A DNA stretch of 64,000 nt from Methylovirgula sp. (GTDB taxonomy: Bacteria; Pseudomonadota; Alphaproteobacteria; Rhizobiales; Beijerinckiaceae): positions 930,001-994,000 of the forward strand of contig NZ_JBBCGP010000001.1 of NCBI RefSeq assembly GCF_037200945.1, given 5' to 3'. The translations under genes were made by a program, and so were the position numbers. Below the pieces are notes generated by a model. It did no database searches and had not been told where the DNA came from. It saw nothing but the letters and a program-made list of their open reading frames with translations. The first letter of the stretch is position 1. Each line of letters begins with the position of its first letter. Of this stretch, positions 8,666 to 17,973 are shown in pieces.

Positions 8666-11479
8666 TTAGCCGATCTGGCCGTGGCAGTGCTTATATTTCT
8701 TGCCCGAACCACACGGGCAGAGTTCGTTGCGGCCAACCTTGCCCCAGGTCGAAGGGTCAGTTGCGACCCGCTGCTCCGGCGCCGCGCTTCGCTGAGCCTG
8801 CGGTTGCAGCGCGACCGGCGCCTGCGCCTGCGGTAGCGCCGCGGCGGGGGGCGTCAGCGCCTCCATGAAATTTGCCGGCGTCGTCAGCGAATCGAAGCTC
8901 TGCGCCTGCAGCGGCGGCGCCTCATAGGCGATCTCGACGTGGTTCAACTGCGCCGTCGTCGTCTCGCGGAGTTGCGTGATCAATTCGCCGAAAAGCTCGA
9001 AAGCCTCCGATTTATATTCGTTCAGCGGGTCGCGCTGCGCCAAGCCGCGCCAGCCGATCACCTGGCGTAGATGGTCGAGCGTGACGAGATGTTCGCGCCA
9101 GAGATGATCGAGCGATTGCAGAAAGATCTGCTTCTCGACATAGCGCATGAGGCCGGCGCCATTCTTCTCGATGCGCGCCGCATAAGCCTCGTCGGACGCC
9201 TGTTCCAGACGCTCGCGCAAAATTTCGTCGGTAATGCCTTCTTCCTTCGCCCAATCGGCAAGCGGCGGCGTGATGTTGAGCTCGGCTTCGACGGCCTTCC
9301 CCATCTCCTCGATGTTCCAGGTCTCGGGATAAGCGTCGGCGGGCGCATGTTTGCCCACGAGATCGTCAACGACACCGTGGCGCATGTCGGTGACCATTTC
9401 TTCGAGCGTGTCCTGCCCCATGATGTCGCGGCGCTGCTCGAAGACCACCTTGCGCTGGTCGTTCATGACGTTGTCGTATTTGAGAATGTTCTTGCGCATG
9501 TCGAAGTTGCGACCTTCGACCTTTTGCTGTGCCTTCTCGAGCGCCTTGTTGATCCAGGGATGGACGATAGCCTCGTCCTCCTTGAGGCCAAGCCGCACCA
9601 GCATCGAATCCATTCGATCCGAACCGAAGATGCGCATGAGATCATCGGTCAGCGCCAGGAAGAATTTCGAGCGGCCTGGGTCACCCTGACGGCCGGAGCG
9701 GCCGCGCAACTGATTGTCGATGCGGCGGCTCTCGTGGCGCTCGGTGCCGATGATGTAGAGACCGCCGGCTTCGAGCGCCTTTTCCTTGAAACTCGCGACT
9801 TCGGCGCGGATCTCAGCTTCCTTCGCGTCGCGTTCCGGGCCTTCCGGCAGACCGGCGCATTCCTGCGAAACGCGCATTTCGACGTTGCCACCGAGCTGAA
9901 TGTCGGTGCCACGGCCCGCCATATTGGTCGCAACGGTGACCGCGCCCGGCACGCCGGCCTCGGCAACGATATAGGCTTCCTGTTCGTGGAAGCGCGCGTT
10001 CAACACGGCAAAAAGTTTCGCCGGCTTGCCAGCGCGTGCCGCGGCATAGAGCGGCTGCAACGCGGCCGGAGCGGCAAAGTCGATCTGCTTATAGCCTTTG
10101 GTCTTCAGAAATTCGGCCAGCGCCTCGGACTTCTCGATCGAGGTCGTGCCGACGAGCATGGGCTGCATCTTTTGATTGGCAGCATCGATCTCGGCGACGA
10201 TGGCGCGCAATTTCTCTTCGGCGGAGCGATAGACCTCGTCATCCTCGTCGAAGCGGCTCACCGCTCTGTTGGTCGGAATTTCGACCACGTCGAGATTGTA
10301 GATTTCGGCGAATTCATTGGCCTCGGTCGAGGCCGTGCCGGTCATGCCGGAGAGCTTTTTATAAAGCCGGAAATAGTTCTGGAAGGTGATCGACGCGAGG
10401 GTCACGTTCTCCGGCTGAACCTGCACGCGCTCTTTGGCTTCGAGCGCCTGATGCAGACCTTCCGAATAACGTCGGCCGGGCATCATGCGGCCGGTGAATT
10501 CGTCGATGATGACGACTTCGCCGTTGCGGACGATGTAATCCTTGTCGCGCTGGAAGAGCTTATGCGCGCGCAAGGCCTGATTGACATGATGGACGATGGT
10601 GACGTTGCCCGCATCATAGAGCGAGCCGTTTTCCTCGCTCATCGCACCGCTTTCGCGCAACAATTGCTCGATATGCTCGTTGCCAGCCTCGGTGAGATTG
10701 ACGGTCCGCTGTTTCTCGTCGAGGTCGAAATCCTCCGCGGTGAGACGCGGGAGCAATTTGTCGATCGAGTTATAAAGCTCCGACTTATCGTCCGACGGGC
10801 CGGAGATGATGAGCGGCGTGCGCGCCTCGTCGACCAGAATGGAATCGACCTCGTCGACCACCGCGAAGGCATGGCCACGCTGAACCATCTGGTTCAGCTC
10901 ATATTTCATGTTGTCGCGCAGATAGTCGAAGCCGAATTCGTTGTTGGTGCCGTAGGTGATGTCGGCGGCATAGGATTCGCGGCGCTCGTTATCGTCCTTG
11001 CCGTGAACGATCGTGCCGACGGTCATGCCGAGGAACTTGTAGATGCGCCCCATCCACTCGGCATCGCGCGTGGCGAGGTAATCGTTGACGGTGATGACAT
11101 GGACGCCGGTGCCCGGCAGCGCGTTGAGATAGGCGGCGAGCGTCGCGACCAGGGTCTTGCCTTCGCCGGTGCGCATCTCGGCGATCGCACCCTCATTGAG
11201 GACCATGCCGCCAATGAGCTGGACATCGAAATGGCGCTGGCCAAGCACGCGCCGTCCGGCCTCACGCACCGTCGCGAAGGCTGGCACGATCAAATCGTCA
11301 AGGCTTTTACCCGCTGCGAGTTCGGCGCGGAACTTTTCCGTCTGCGCCCGCAATTCTTCATCGGTAAGTTTCTGAATTTCCGGCTCGAGCGCGTTGATCG
11401 CCGCGACCTTCGCGCGATATGTCTTCAGACGCCGTTCGTTCGACGACCCAAAGATTTTCTTAGCTACCGAGCTAAACAT
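8666..11479 (-). CDS. secA: Protein translocase ATPase SecA
   Basis: Motor ATPase that drives unfolded preproteins through SecYEG at the inner membrane. At 937 residues it is of usual length. Walker A MRTGEGKT ends near residue 109, the DEAD-like box is VVDEVDSILVDEARTPL, motif VI is RRIDNQLRGRSGRQGDPG, and the C-terminus carries the SecB- and phospholipid-binding zinc motif CPCGSGKKYKHCHG. A proline/alanine/glutamine-rich linker precedes the zinc motif. The start is ATG at 11479. It is divergent from a secreted parvulin, a frequent pairing in Hyphomicrobiales. Confidence 0.98.
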   Translation of the reverse strand: MFSSVAKKIFGSSNERRLKTYRAKVAAINALEPEIQKLTDEELRAQTEKFRAELAAGKSLDDLIVPAFATVREAGRRVLGQRHFDVQLIGGMVLNEGAIAEMRTGEGKTLVATLAAYLNALPGTGVHVITVNDYLATRDAEWMGRIYKFLGMTVGTIVHGKDDNERRESYAADITYGTNNEFGFDYLRDNMKYELNQMVQRGHAFAVVDEVDSILVDEARTPLIISGPSDDKSELYNSIDKLLPRLTAEDFDLDEKQRTVNLTEAGNEHIEQLLRESGAMSEENGSLYDAGNVTIVHHVNQALRAHKLFQRDKDYIVRNGEVVIIDEFTGRMMPGRRYSEGLHQALEAKERVQVQPENVTLASITFQNYFRLYKKLSGMTGTASTEANEFAEIYNLDVVEIPTNRAVSRFDEDDEVYRSAEEKLRAIVAEIDAANQKMQPMLVGTTSIEKSEALAEFLKTKGYKQIDFAAPAALQPLYAAARAGKPAKLFAVLNARFHEQEAYIVAEAGVPGAVTVATNMAGRGTDIQLGGNVEMRVSQECAGLPEGPERDAKEAEIRAEVASFKEKALEAGGLYIIGTERHESRRIDNQLRGRSGRQGDPGRSKFFLALTDDLMRIFGSDRMDSMLVRLGLKEDEAIVHPWINKALEKAQQKVEGRNFDMRKNILKYDNVMNDQRKVVFEQRRDIMGQDTLEEMVTDMRHGVVDDLVGKHAPADAYPETWNIEEMGKAVEAELNITPPLADWAKEEGITDEILRERLEQASDEAYAARIEKNGAGLMRYVEKQIFLQSLDHLWREHLVTLDHLRQVIGWRGLAQRDPLNEYKSEAFELFGELITQLRETTTAQLNHVEIAYEAPPLQAQSFDSLTTPANFMEALTPPAAALPQAQAPVALQPQAQRSAAPEQRVATDPSTWGKVGRNELCPCGSGKKYKHCHGQIG

Positions 11480-11853
11480 TCAAAGCCCTTTCGCGGACGA
11501 CGCGACGTTCAAACCCTTGATATAACGGATGCGGTGCGCCCCTGCGCACGCGGGGCCCATGCAACCGAGCCGACGCTAACTTCAGACTTAACTGCGTCTG
11601 TTCCAACGCGGCGAAATCGAAAGGCGCCAACCTGACGGCGGCGCATTGCCGCGACCCCGACGCTGGGCTGCTGGAGAGATAAGAGGGGGGGTCCGCCTTG
11701 TCAATCAAGCCCGTTCGCGAGGCTATTTTGCCATTTTTCCAGTTTCGGGCTTGGCGGATGATCGCGGCACATTTAAGCCCGAATTGCCGTTCACGAGCGG
11801 CCCAACTAGCCAAGTAACTGGCAGCCAAGCGACCTATGGTGAGGAGCCTCCGC
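11480..11853. other. 374-base divergent intergenic region, secA / parvulin gene
   Basis: Contains the promoters for both divergent genes. I see no tRNA, small conserved ORF, convincing -35/-10 pair or strong hairpin. A run of seven G at about 11685-11691 is the most notable local feature. The reading frames that cross it have no ribosome sites or recognisable products. Confidence 0.6.
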
Positions 11854-12708
11854 ATGAATTTTCCGAAAAAATTGCACGTGGGCGCCCTTAGCGTCGGCTT
11901 GATGCTGGCGACATTCGCCCCGATCGCGCAGGCCGAGGCGGCGCAGGTGCTGGCGACAGTCAACGGCGTCAACATCACCGATGACGATCTGCGCATCGCA
12001 GCGGAAGACCTCGGCGATAGCGTGCCGCGTCAACTCGATGCCAAGGGGCGTCAGCAATATCTGCTCGACTACCTGATCGACGGCACGCTCGTGGCGCAAA
12101 AGGCGCAGCAGGAAAAGCTCGATCAGGGTCCGGACTTCGCCAAGCAGCTCGCCTATTATCACTCTAAGATTCTCATGGAAGCGCTGCTGACCAAGATCGC
12201 CCGCGAGGCGGTGACCCCGGATAATCTGCAGAAAACCTATGAGCAGGCGGCCAAAGCGCAAAAACCCGAACAGGAAGTGCACGCCCGTCACATTCTCGTC
12301 GCGACGGAGGCCGAGGCCGACGCGATCGAGAAACGGCTGAAGGCCGGCGAGGACTTCGCCAAGATTGCCAAGGAATTGTCGAAGGATACCGGTTCCGACG
12401 GTGGCGACCTCGGCTGGTTTACACGCGAGAAGGTGGTGCCGGCTTTTGCCGACGCGGCTTTCAAGCTGAAGCCGGGCGAAATCTCGCCGCCCATTAAGAG
12501 TGAATTCGGCTGGCATGTCATTCAGGTGCTGGCGATCCGGGATACCCAGTTCCCGCCCTTCGATCAGGTCAAGAATCAGGTGACGTCTTACGTCGTCCAG
12601 AAGGCGCAGACGGAATATGTCGAGAACCTGCGCAAAGAGGGCAAGATCGTCCGCTTGACGCAATCCGCCGCGCCCGTCCCGCCGGCTTCGATTCCTGACA
12701 AAAAGTAA
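11854..12708 (+). CDS. Exported parvulin-type peptidyl-prolyl cis-trans isomerase
   Basis: Periplasmic foldase of 284 residues. A Sec signal peptide (MNFPKKLHVGALSVGLMLAT with cleavage near AQA-EA at residue 27) is followed by a SurA-like N-terminal helical region and one parvulin domain at about 142-232, including VHARHILVATEAEADAI and the core SDGGDLGWF. It would assist folding of outer membrane or periplasmic proteins delivered by SecA, its divergent neighbour. The ATG at 11854 is chosen because GAGGAG lies 8 bases upstream; the frame also has an ATG at 11836. The C-terminal tail is proline-rich. Confidence 0.9.
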   Translation: MNFPKKLHVGALSVGLMLATFAPIAQAEAAQVLATVNGVNITDDDLRIAAEDLGDSVPRQLDAKGRQQYLLDYLIDGTLVAQKAQQEKLDQGPDFAKQLAYYHSKILMEALLTKIAREAVTPDNLQKTYEQAAKAQKPEQEVHARHILVATEAEADAIEKRLKAGEDFAKIAKELSKDTGSDGGDLGWFTREKVVPAFADAAFKLKPGEISPPIKSEFGWHVIQVLAIRDTQFPPFDQVKNQVTSYVVQKAQTEYVENLRKEGKIVRLTQSAAPVPPASIPDKK

Positions 12709-12714
12709 GCGCGG

Positions 12715-12728
12715 TTTCGGCGCCGAAA
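12715..12728 (+). terminator. Palindrome after the parvulin gene
   Basis: TTTCGGCGCCGAAA is a perfect 14-base palindrome starting 6 bases after the parvulin stop codon and is followed by TTTC. Weak as a terminator because there is no loop and only a short T run. Confidence 0.3.
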
Positions 12729-12787
12729 TTTCATCGACCCGTTACAGATGATCGGCTATGCACGGGCCTCACTCAGATGGCCCTTGC

Positions 12788-14036
12788 ATGTCCGATCAAT
12801 CCAAAGTTTCCCCGCTCGCTCCGACAAGCTTTCCCGACATCCCGCCGGTTGATGGCGTGCGATTCGCGACGGGCGCTGCCGGCATCCGCTACAAGGGCCG
12901 CACCGATGTGATGCTCGCGCTGCTCGATAAGGGCACGGAAGTCGCGGGCGTCTTCACCAAATCCAAATGCGCATCGGCGCCGGTCGATTGGTGCCGCGCG
13001 CAGCTCGGCCGCGGCAAAGCCCGCGCGCTCGTCGTCAATTCCGGCAATGCCAATGCTTTCACCGGCAAGACCGGCGCCAAAGCGGTGAAACGCACGGCAG
13101 ACCTCGCCGCCACTGCCGCCGGCCTGCGCGCGAACGAAGTCTTCATTGCCTCGACAGGCGTCATCGGCGAACCGCTCGACGCCGAGAAATTTGTCGGCGT
13201 GTTCGAGACGCTGGTGAGCGAAGCCGCGCCCGATGGGCTCTTCGGCGCCGCCAATGCGATCATGACCACGGACACGTTCCCCAAGGTTGCGACGGCCAAG
13301 GCATCGATCGGCGGCGTCGAAGTGACGATCGCCGGCATGGCCAAGGGCGCCGGCATGATCGCGCCGGACATGGCGACCATGCTCTCCTTCATCTTCACCG
13401 ATGCACCGATCGCCGCCAACGTGCTGCAAAAGCTTCTCGATAAAGGCGTCGAGCCGACGTTCAACGCCGTCACCGTCGATGGCGATACATCGACGTCCGA
13501 CACACTGCTCATTTTCGCGACGGGCGCGGCGGCAAAGCATGGTGCCCCGCGGATCGACAAAGCGAGCGACCGGTGGCTGAAGGATTTTCGCGAGGCGCTC
13601 GACAATGTGCTGCGCGATCTCGCCTTCCAGGTTGTGCGTGATGGCGAGGGGCGCGCGCAAATTTGTCAGCATCACGGTTAAGGGCGCGGCAAATCGAAAA
13701 TCGGCGAAGATCATCGCCCGCTCGATCGCCAATTCGCCGCTGGTCAAGACGGCGATTGCCGGCGAAGACGCCAATTGGGGTCGCGTCGTGATGGCCGTCG
13801 GCAAGGCCGGCGAACCAGCCGAACGCGATCAACTTGCGATCTGGTTCGGTGACATTCGCGTCGCGCACAAAGGGCTGCGCGATCCAGCTTATGACGAACA
13901 GAAAGTTGCAGCGCTGATGCGCCTGCCGGAGATCGCCGTCCGCGTCGATCTCGGCGTCGGCCCGGGCGAGGCCACGGTTTATACGTGCGATCTGACAAAG
14001 GAATATGTCGAGATCAACGGCGACTATCGCTCGTAA
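12788..14036 (+). pseudogene. argJ: Glutamate N-acetyltransferase ArgJ, split by a +1 frameshift
   Basis: ArgJ transfers the acetyl group from N-acetylornithine to glutamate in the cyclic arginine pathway. The first frame (12788-13681) carries the autocleavage motif APDMATMLSF, where the precursor splits before Thr to give alpha and beta chains. The normal sequence then breaks: the family expects DGEGARKFVSITVKGA, but after DGEG the frame reads RAQICQHHG and stops. The expected ARKFVSITVKGA and the rest continue in another frame to 14036. One extra G in the GGGG run at 13648-13651 accounts for it exactly. The two frames otherwise look intact and conserved, so a recent mutation or a sequencing error is more likely than old decay. 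ATG at 12788 is the likely start. Confidence 0.85.
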
Positions 14037-14939
14037 TCACGCCGCGGCGCTCTCGCCGGCGTCGCCGCCGTAATAGGCGATGTAGCGCTGCTCGATTTCA
14101 GCGATCGGCATCACCGTGAACACATCGATCGTGCCGAATTGCGGATCGATCACCGCGCCTTCGCCGAATTTCGCGCCGACGCGCAGATAGCCCTTGATGA
14201 GCGGCGGCAACGCGGCCAACCCCCGGCGCTGGTCGATCGCGCCCTTGTCGAGCACATCCATCGGCACCGCGCGGCCAGCGCGCGGACGCACCTGCCATTC
14301 GTTCTCGGCGGAGGCGTGATGATGCAGGAAGCTCAAGGGCAGCGCCAGGGCAAGCGGGTTGATACCGGGCAGGCTGGCGCAACCGAACATCACATCGACG
14401 TGGTAGTGCTTGATGTAGGTCCAGAGGCCGCGCCACAAAAGCTCGATCACGCGCTTCGAGCGGTATTTGGCATGAACGCAGGAGCGGCCGAGTTCCAGGA
14501 ATCTCTTGCCGGAATGGCGGGCCAGCAGCGGCGCGATGTCGAACTCGCCCTCGCTGTAGAAGCCGCCATGTTCCGCCGCGACCTCGCTCCGCAGCAGCCG
14601 ATAGGTGCCGACGATCTTCGGCTTGACCCGGCCAAAAGCATTGCGGGCGGCGAGATCGACGATCAGCAGATGATCGCAGAATTTGTCGAAGGGGCAGATA
14701 TCGCGCCGCACCAGTGCCCCCGGACCGTGGGCGATGGCGCCGCCTTCTTCATAAAAGACCTTGTAGCGCAGCCGCTGCGCCTTGCGGATTTCCTTGCGGC
14801 GGGCGATGCGGATTTCGAAATTGCCGAACCGGCCCAACACCCGCGGCACATCGCCGGGCGCCGCGCGCTTGGCGCGCATCAGGCGCCGCGTCGGTGAGAA
14901 GGGGATGACGGCGCCGAAGGACGGCTCTATCGGCCACAT
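14037..14939 (-). CDS. olsB: OlsB-like GNAT acyltransferase (ornithine-lipid synthesis)
   Basis: Predicted L-ornithine N-alpha-acyltransferase, which uses 3-hydroxyacyl-ACP to make lyso-ornithine lipid, the first step in ornithine lipid synthesis. The 300-residue protein carries the family core: RYKVFYEEGGAI, ICPFDKFCDHLLIVD, the strand GTYRLLRSEVAAEHGGFYSE and ELGRSCVHAKYRSKRVIELLW (split here by position 165-185). It acts at the cytoplasmic face of the inner membrane. Its stop codon directly abuts that of convergent argJ. An olsA-like acyltransferase starts divergently about 100-190 bases away, whereas olsB and olsA are often co-directional. A hemolysin-like GNAT of the same superfamily is the alternative. 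Confidence 0.75.
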   Translation of the reverse strand: MWPIEPSFGAVIPFSPTRRLMRAKRAAPGDVPRVLGRFGNFEIRIARRKEIRKAQRLRYKVFYEEGGAIAHGPGALVRRDICPFDKFCDHLLIVDLAARNAFGRVKPKIVGTYRLLRSEVAAEHGGFYSEGEFDIAPLLARHSGKRFLELGRSCVHAKYRSKRVIELLWRGLWTYIKHYHVDVMFGCASLPGINPLALALPLSFLHHHASAENEWQVRPRAGRAVPMDVLDKGAIDQRRGLAALPPLIKGYLRVGAKFGEGAVIDPQFGTIDVFTVMPIAEIEQRYIAYYGGDAGESAAA

Positions 14940-15130
14940 GTTTTATCGAATCATCCGCTCAGATATGATCCGGCCAAGCTAACCAGCCCGAACGAAACTT
15001 TGATGACGCGGGGTTCCGCGCCCATCCGCCAAGGTCTTATCCCATTTCGTACCTGATTTCACGCAGCCTTTTATGGGCCGGGGTTTGCCTGAGGGCGGCA
15101 GCGCTGTTCCTGACAATTTTCAGCTCATTT

Positions 15131-15808
15131 TTGCTGTTCGCGCCCATTCAATGGGTGCTGCTCATGGCCGCGCCGCGCCACAGTCAGGTCTTGCCGCGGC
15201 TTTTCTACGGGACGGTCCTCTGGCTGGTGAACGTGCGGGTGAAGGTGAGCGGTCGGAAACCCGGCGAGATCGCTGCCCTGGTGGTTACCAATCATGTCTC
15301 GTGGACGGATATTCCAGCACTCGGCGCGCTATTCCCGGCCGCCTTCGTCGCCAAAAGTGAGGTCGGGCGCTGGCCGATCATCCGCACGTTCGCGCGGCTC
15401 GTGAATACGATCTTTGTCGATCGAACCGCGCGGCGGACGATCCCAGCGACGAATGCCGCCATGCTGGCGGCGATCGCGAAGGGCGTGCATGTCGTCCTGT
15501 TTCCCGAGGCGACGACTCATGCGGATGGGCCGCACCTGTTTCATTCCGCGCATTTCGCAATCGTCGAGGACTTGGAGAAAAGCGGGCAAGCTTACGCTAT
15601 CCAGCCTATCGCGATCCGCTATTCGGCGCCCTATGCGCCCTGGATCGGCGATGACGCGCTGCTGCCGCACGTCATCACGCTGATGAAAAATCCGCCTCTC
15701 ACCTGCGAACTGATCTTCTGCAATCCAATTGTGCTCACAGCCCCGTTGACGCGCCGCGCGGTGGCGGAAGGATGTTTCGAGCGGATTACGGCAGCCTATC
15801 GCGCCTAA
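15131..15808 (+). CDS. 1-acyl-glycerol-3-phosphate acyltransferase family (OlsA-like)
   Basis: PlsC-type O-acyltransferase that would acylate lysophosphatidate or lyso-ornithine lipid. Motif I is NHVSWTD (HX4D) and motif III is FPEATTHADG. The coordinate given starts at a TTG, but the same frame continues upstream to at least 15002 and encodes a plausible membrane helix between about 15050 and 15130 (SLLWAGVCLRAAALFLTIFS). No ATG or GTG exists in that open stretch after the TGA at 14966, so the real start is uncertain: a rare codon, or an ATG at 15003 joined by a frameshift. Its end overlaps the convergent M3 peptidase gene by 4 bases. Position next to an olsB-like gene favours ornithine-lipid synthesis. 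Confidence 0.75.
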   Translation: MLFAPIQWVLLMAAPRHSQVLPRLFYGTVLWLVNVRVKVSGRKPGEIAALVVTNHVSWTDIPALGALFPAAFVAKSEVGRWPIIRTFARLVNTIFVDRTARRTIPATNAAMLAAIAKGVHVVLFPEATTHADGPHLFHSAHFAIVEDLEKSGQAYAIQPIAIRYSAPYAPWIGDDALLPHVITLMKNPPLTCELIFCNPIVLTAPLTRRAVAEGCFERITAAYRA

Positions 15809-17856
15809 ACCTCGATTAGCCCGCGCTTCTTGAGCAACGGCTCTGTCGCGGCCGGACGGCCACGGAACGCCACATAGGCCGCCTCCGGATCGGCACGATT
15901 GCCGGCAGAATAGACATATTGTTTCAGACGCGTCGCCACGGCGGGATCGAAAATATCGCCCGCTTCCGCGAAGGCAGCAAAGCCATCCGCATCGAGAACT
16001 TCCGACCACAGGTAAGAGTAATAGCCCGACGAATAGCCGTCGCCGGCGAAGACGTGGGTGAAATGCGGCAGACGGTGACGCATCGCGATCGCCGCCGTCA
16101 TCCCGAGTTCTGCGAGCTTGGCCTGCTCGAACGCAACAATGTCGAGATTGTCCAAATCTGGCGTGCTATGCAGCGCTAGATCGACGAGCGCCGAGGCGGT
16201 ATATTCAACAGTAAGAAAACCCTGATTGAACTGCCGCGCCGCGATGACCCTCTGAATCAGAGCTTCGGGCATCGGCTCGCCTGTCTGATAATGGCGCGCG
16301 AAGTGGCGCAGGATTTCGCTTTGCTCGAACCAGTGCTCGTAAAGCTGCGAGGGGAATTCGACGAAATCCGACGCGACATTGGTGCCGGCGAGCGATGGGA
16401 ACGTCACGTCCGACAACAGCCCATGCAACGCGTGGCCAAATTCGTGGAAAAGTGTGCGCGCGTCATCGAAGCTTAAGAGACAAGCCTCGCCGGGCGCCGG
16501 CTTCACGAAATTCAACACATTGACGATGATCGGCAGGATCTCGCCGTCGAGCTTCTGCTGATCGCGATAGGCGCCCATCCAGGCGCCGCCATGTTTCGAG
16601 GCCCGCGCAAAATAATCGCCAATGAAAAGGCCGATGGTGCGCCCCGCAACATCGCGCACGGTCCAGACGCGCGCGTCGGGATGATAGAGCGCGATATCTT
16701 TGCGTTCCTCGAAGCTCAGGCCGAAAAGCTTTTGCGCGGTGAAGAAGACCGCGGCAATCATCTGTTCGAGCGGCAGGTATGGTTTGAACGCCGCCTCGTC
16801 GAGATCGAACGCCGCCTTGCGGCGCTTCTCGGCATAATAACGCCAGTCCCACGGCCGAAGCGTGAAATTGCCGCCTTCCGCCGTGACGAGGTCTTGCAGC
16901 GCCGCCTGTTCGCGCAAAGCGCGCGCGCGGCCGCGTGTCCAGACTTCATCGAGCAAGCTTTGCGCCGCGGCCGGACGTGCGGCCATCATGTCGGCAAGGC
17001 GATAATCGGCATAGCTGGCATGGCCAAGGCGCCGCGCTTTTTCGGCGCGCAATTTCACCATCTCGGCCGCGATGGCGCGATTGTCGCTCGGGCCATCATT
17101 CTCGCCGCGCGCGACCCAGGCGCGAAACACCTGTTCGCGCAGATCACGCCGTGATGACATTTGCAGGAACGGCTCGATCGACGAGCGCGCCAGCGTGACG
17201 ACATATTTGCCTTCGTGGCCGCGTTGCGTCGCTGTCTCGGCGGCGGCAGCGCGCTGCCAATCCGGCAGGCCCTCGAGATCGGCTTCGTCGAGGATCAACG
17301 CGAAAGCATTCTCATCGGCGAGCACGTTCTGCGAAAATTGCGTGCCGAGCGTCGCAAGTCTTTCGCCAATCTCGGCGAGCCGCGCTTTCGCGTCTGGCGA
17401 TTGCCCGGCCCCGGCGCGACGGAAGCCAATGTGATGACGCTCCAGCGCGCGCAATTCCTCTGTGTCGAGGCCAAGCGTGTCTCGTTGCTGCCACAACGTA
17501 TCGATCCGCGCGAACAGCGCATCGTTGAGATGAATTTCGGACTCATGCGCGGCAAAGAGAGGCGCGACATCGCGCTCAACCGCTTCGATGTCATCGTTCG
17601 TATCAGCGCCAGTGAGATTGAAGAAGACACTCGCGATCCGGCTGAGAAGCTGACCCGAGCGCTCCAGCGCCACGATCGTGTTCTCGAATGTCGGGTTCGC
17701 CGGATCATCGGTGATCGCGGCAATCTCGGCTTTATGCGCGGCGAAAGCCTGCGCGAAAGCGGGCGGAAAATCATCCGGCTTGATCGCCGCGAAAGGCGCC
17801 AGGCCAAACGGGCCAGTCCAGTTTTCGAGCAGGGGATTTTGCGTGTCGTGCGTCAT
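15805..17856 (-). CDS. M3 family zinc metallopeptidase (Dcp/oligopeptidase A type)
   Basis: 683-residue thimet-like peptidase that degrades short peptides. The zinc site HEFGH lies at residues 471-475, with the third ligand expected in the following helix about 28 residues on (VASDFVEFPSQLYEHW). The C-terminal GYSSGYYSYLWSEVLDAD segment is typical of the Dcp/OpdA group and contains substrate-contacting tyrosines. No signal peptide is visible, so a cytoplasmic role in recycling signal or oligopeptides is likely. Length and motifs are complete. ATG at 17856 has a plausible context. Choosing between peptidyl-dipeptidase Dcp and oligopeptidase A is not possible from motifs alone. Confidence 0.93.
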   Translation of the reverse strand: MTHDTQNPLLENWTGPFGLAPFAAIKPDDFPPAFAQAFAAHKAEIAAITDDPANPTFENTIVALERSGQLLSRIASVFFNLTGADTNDDIEAVERDVAPLFAAHESEIHLNDALFARIDTLWQQRDTLGLDTEELRALERHHIGFRRAGAGQSPDAKARLAEIGERLATLGTQFSQNVLADENAFALILDEADLEGLPDWQRAAAAETATQRGHEGKYVVTLARSSIEPFLQMSSRRDLREQVFRAWVARGENDGPSDNRAIAAEMVKLRAEKARRLGHASYADYRLADMMAARPAAAQSLLDEVWTRGRARALREQAALQDLVTAEGGNFTLRPWDWRYYAEKRRKAAFDLDEAAFKPYLPLEQMIAAVFFTAQKLFGLSFEERKDIALYHPDARVWTVRDVAGRTIGLFIGDYFARASKHGGAWMGAYRDQQKLDGEILPIIVNVLNFVKPAPGEACLLSFDDARTLFHEFGHALHGLLSDVTFPSLAGTNVASDFVEFPSQLYEHWFEQSEILRHFARHYQTGEPMPEALIQRVIAARQFNQGFLTVEYTASALVDLALHSTPDLDNLDIVAFEQAKLAELGMTAAIAMRHRLPHFTHVFAGDGYSSGYYSYLWSEVLDADGFAAFAEAGDIFDPAVATRLKQYVYSAGNRADPEAAYVAFRGRPAATEPLLKKRGLIEV

Positions 17857-17939
17857 CGGTCATCCAAATTGATTGATCCGATGAATATGGGCGACCGGAC
17901 GTCGCCGCGCTACCTCTTCTCAATCAGCGCGGGATTTCT

Positions 17940-17968
17940 TACGAAAAACCGGCGTCCGCTTTTTCGTA
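17940..17968 (-). terminator. Hairpin between mepA and the M3 peptidase gene
   Basis: TACGAAAAA and TTTTTCGTA form a perfect 9-base stem around an 11-base GC-rich loop, just after the mepA stop codon. Outer GGGAT/ATCCC arms can extend it with a bulge. The A/T runs make it resemble an intrinsic terminator, probably for mepA. Confidence 0.45.
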
Positions 17969-17973
17969 TCCCG

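Noticed and set aside
9071..11635. Long plus-strand open frame of about 850 codons opposite secA
   Set aside because: It is antisense to an unmistakable SecA; the composition (His, Arg, Asp-rich) is that of a GC-rich shadow frame, and no domain is recognisable.
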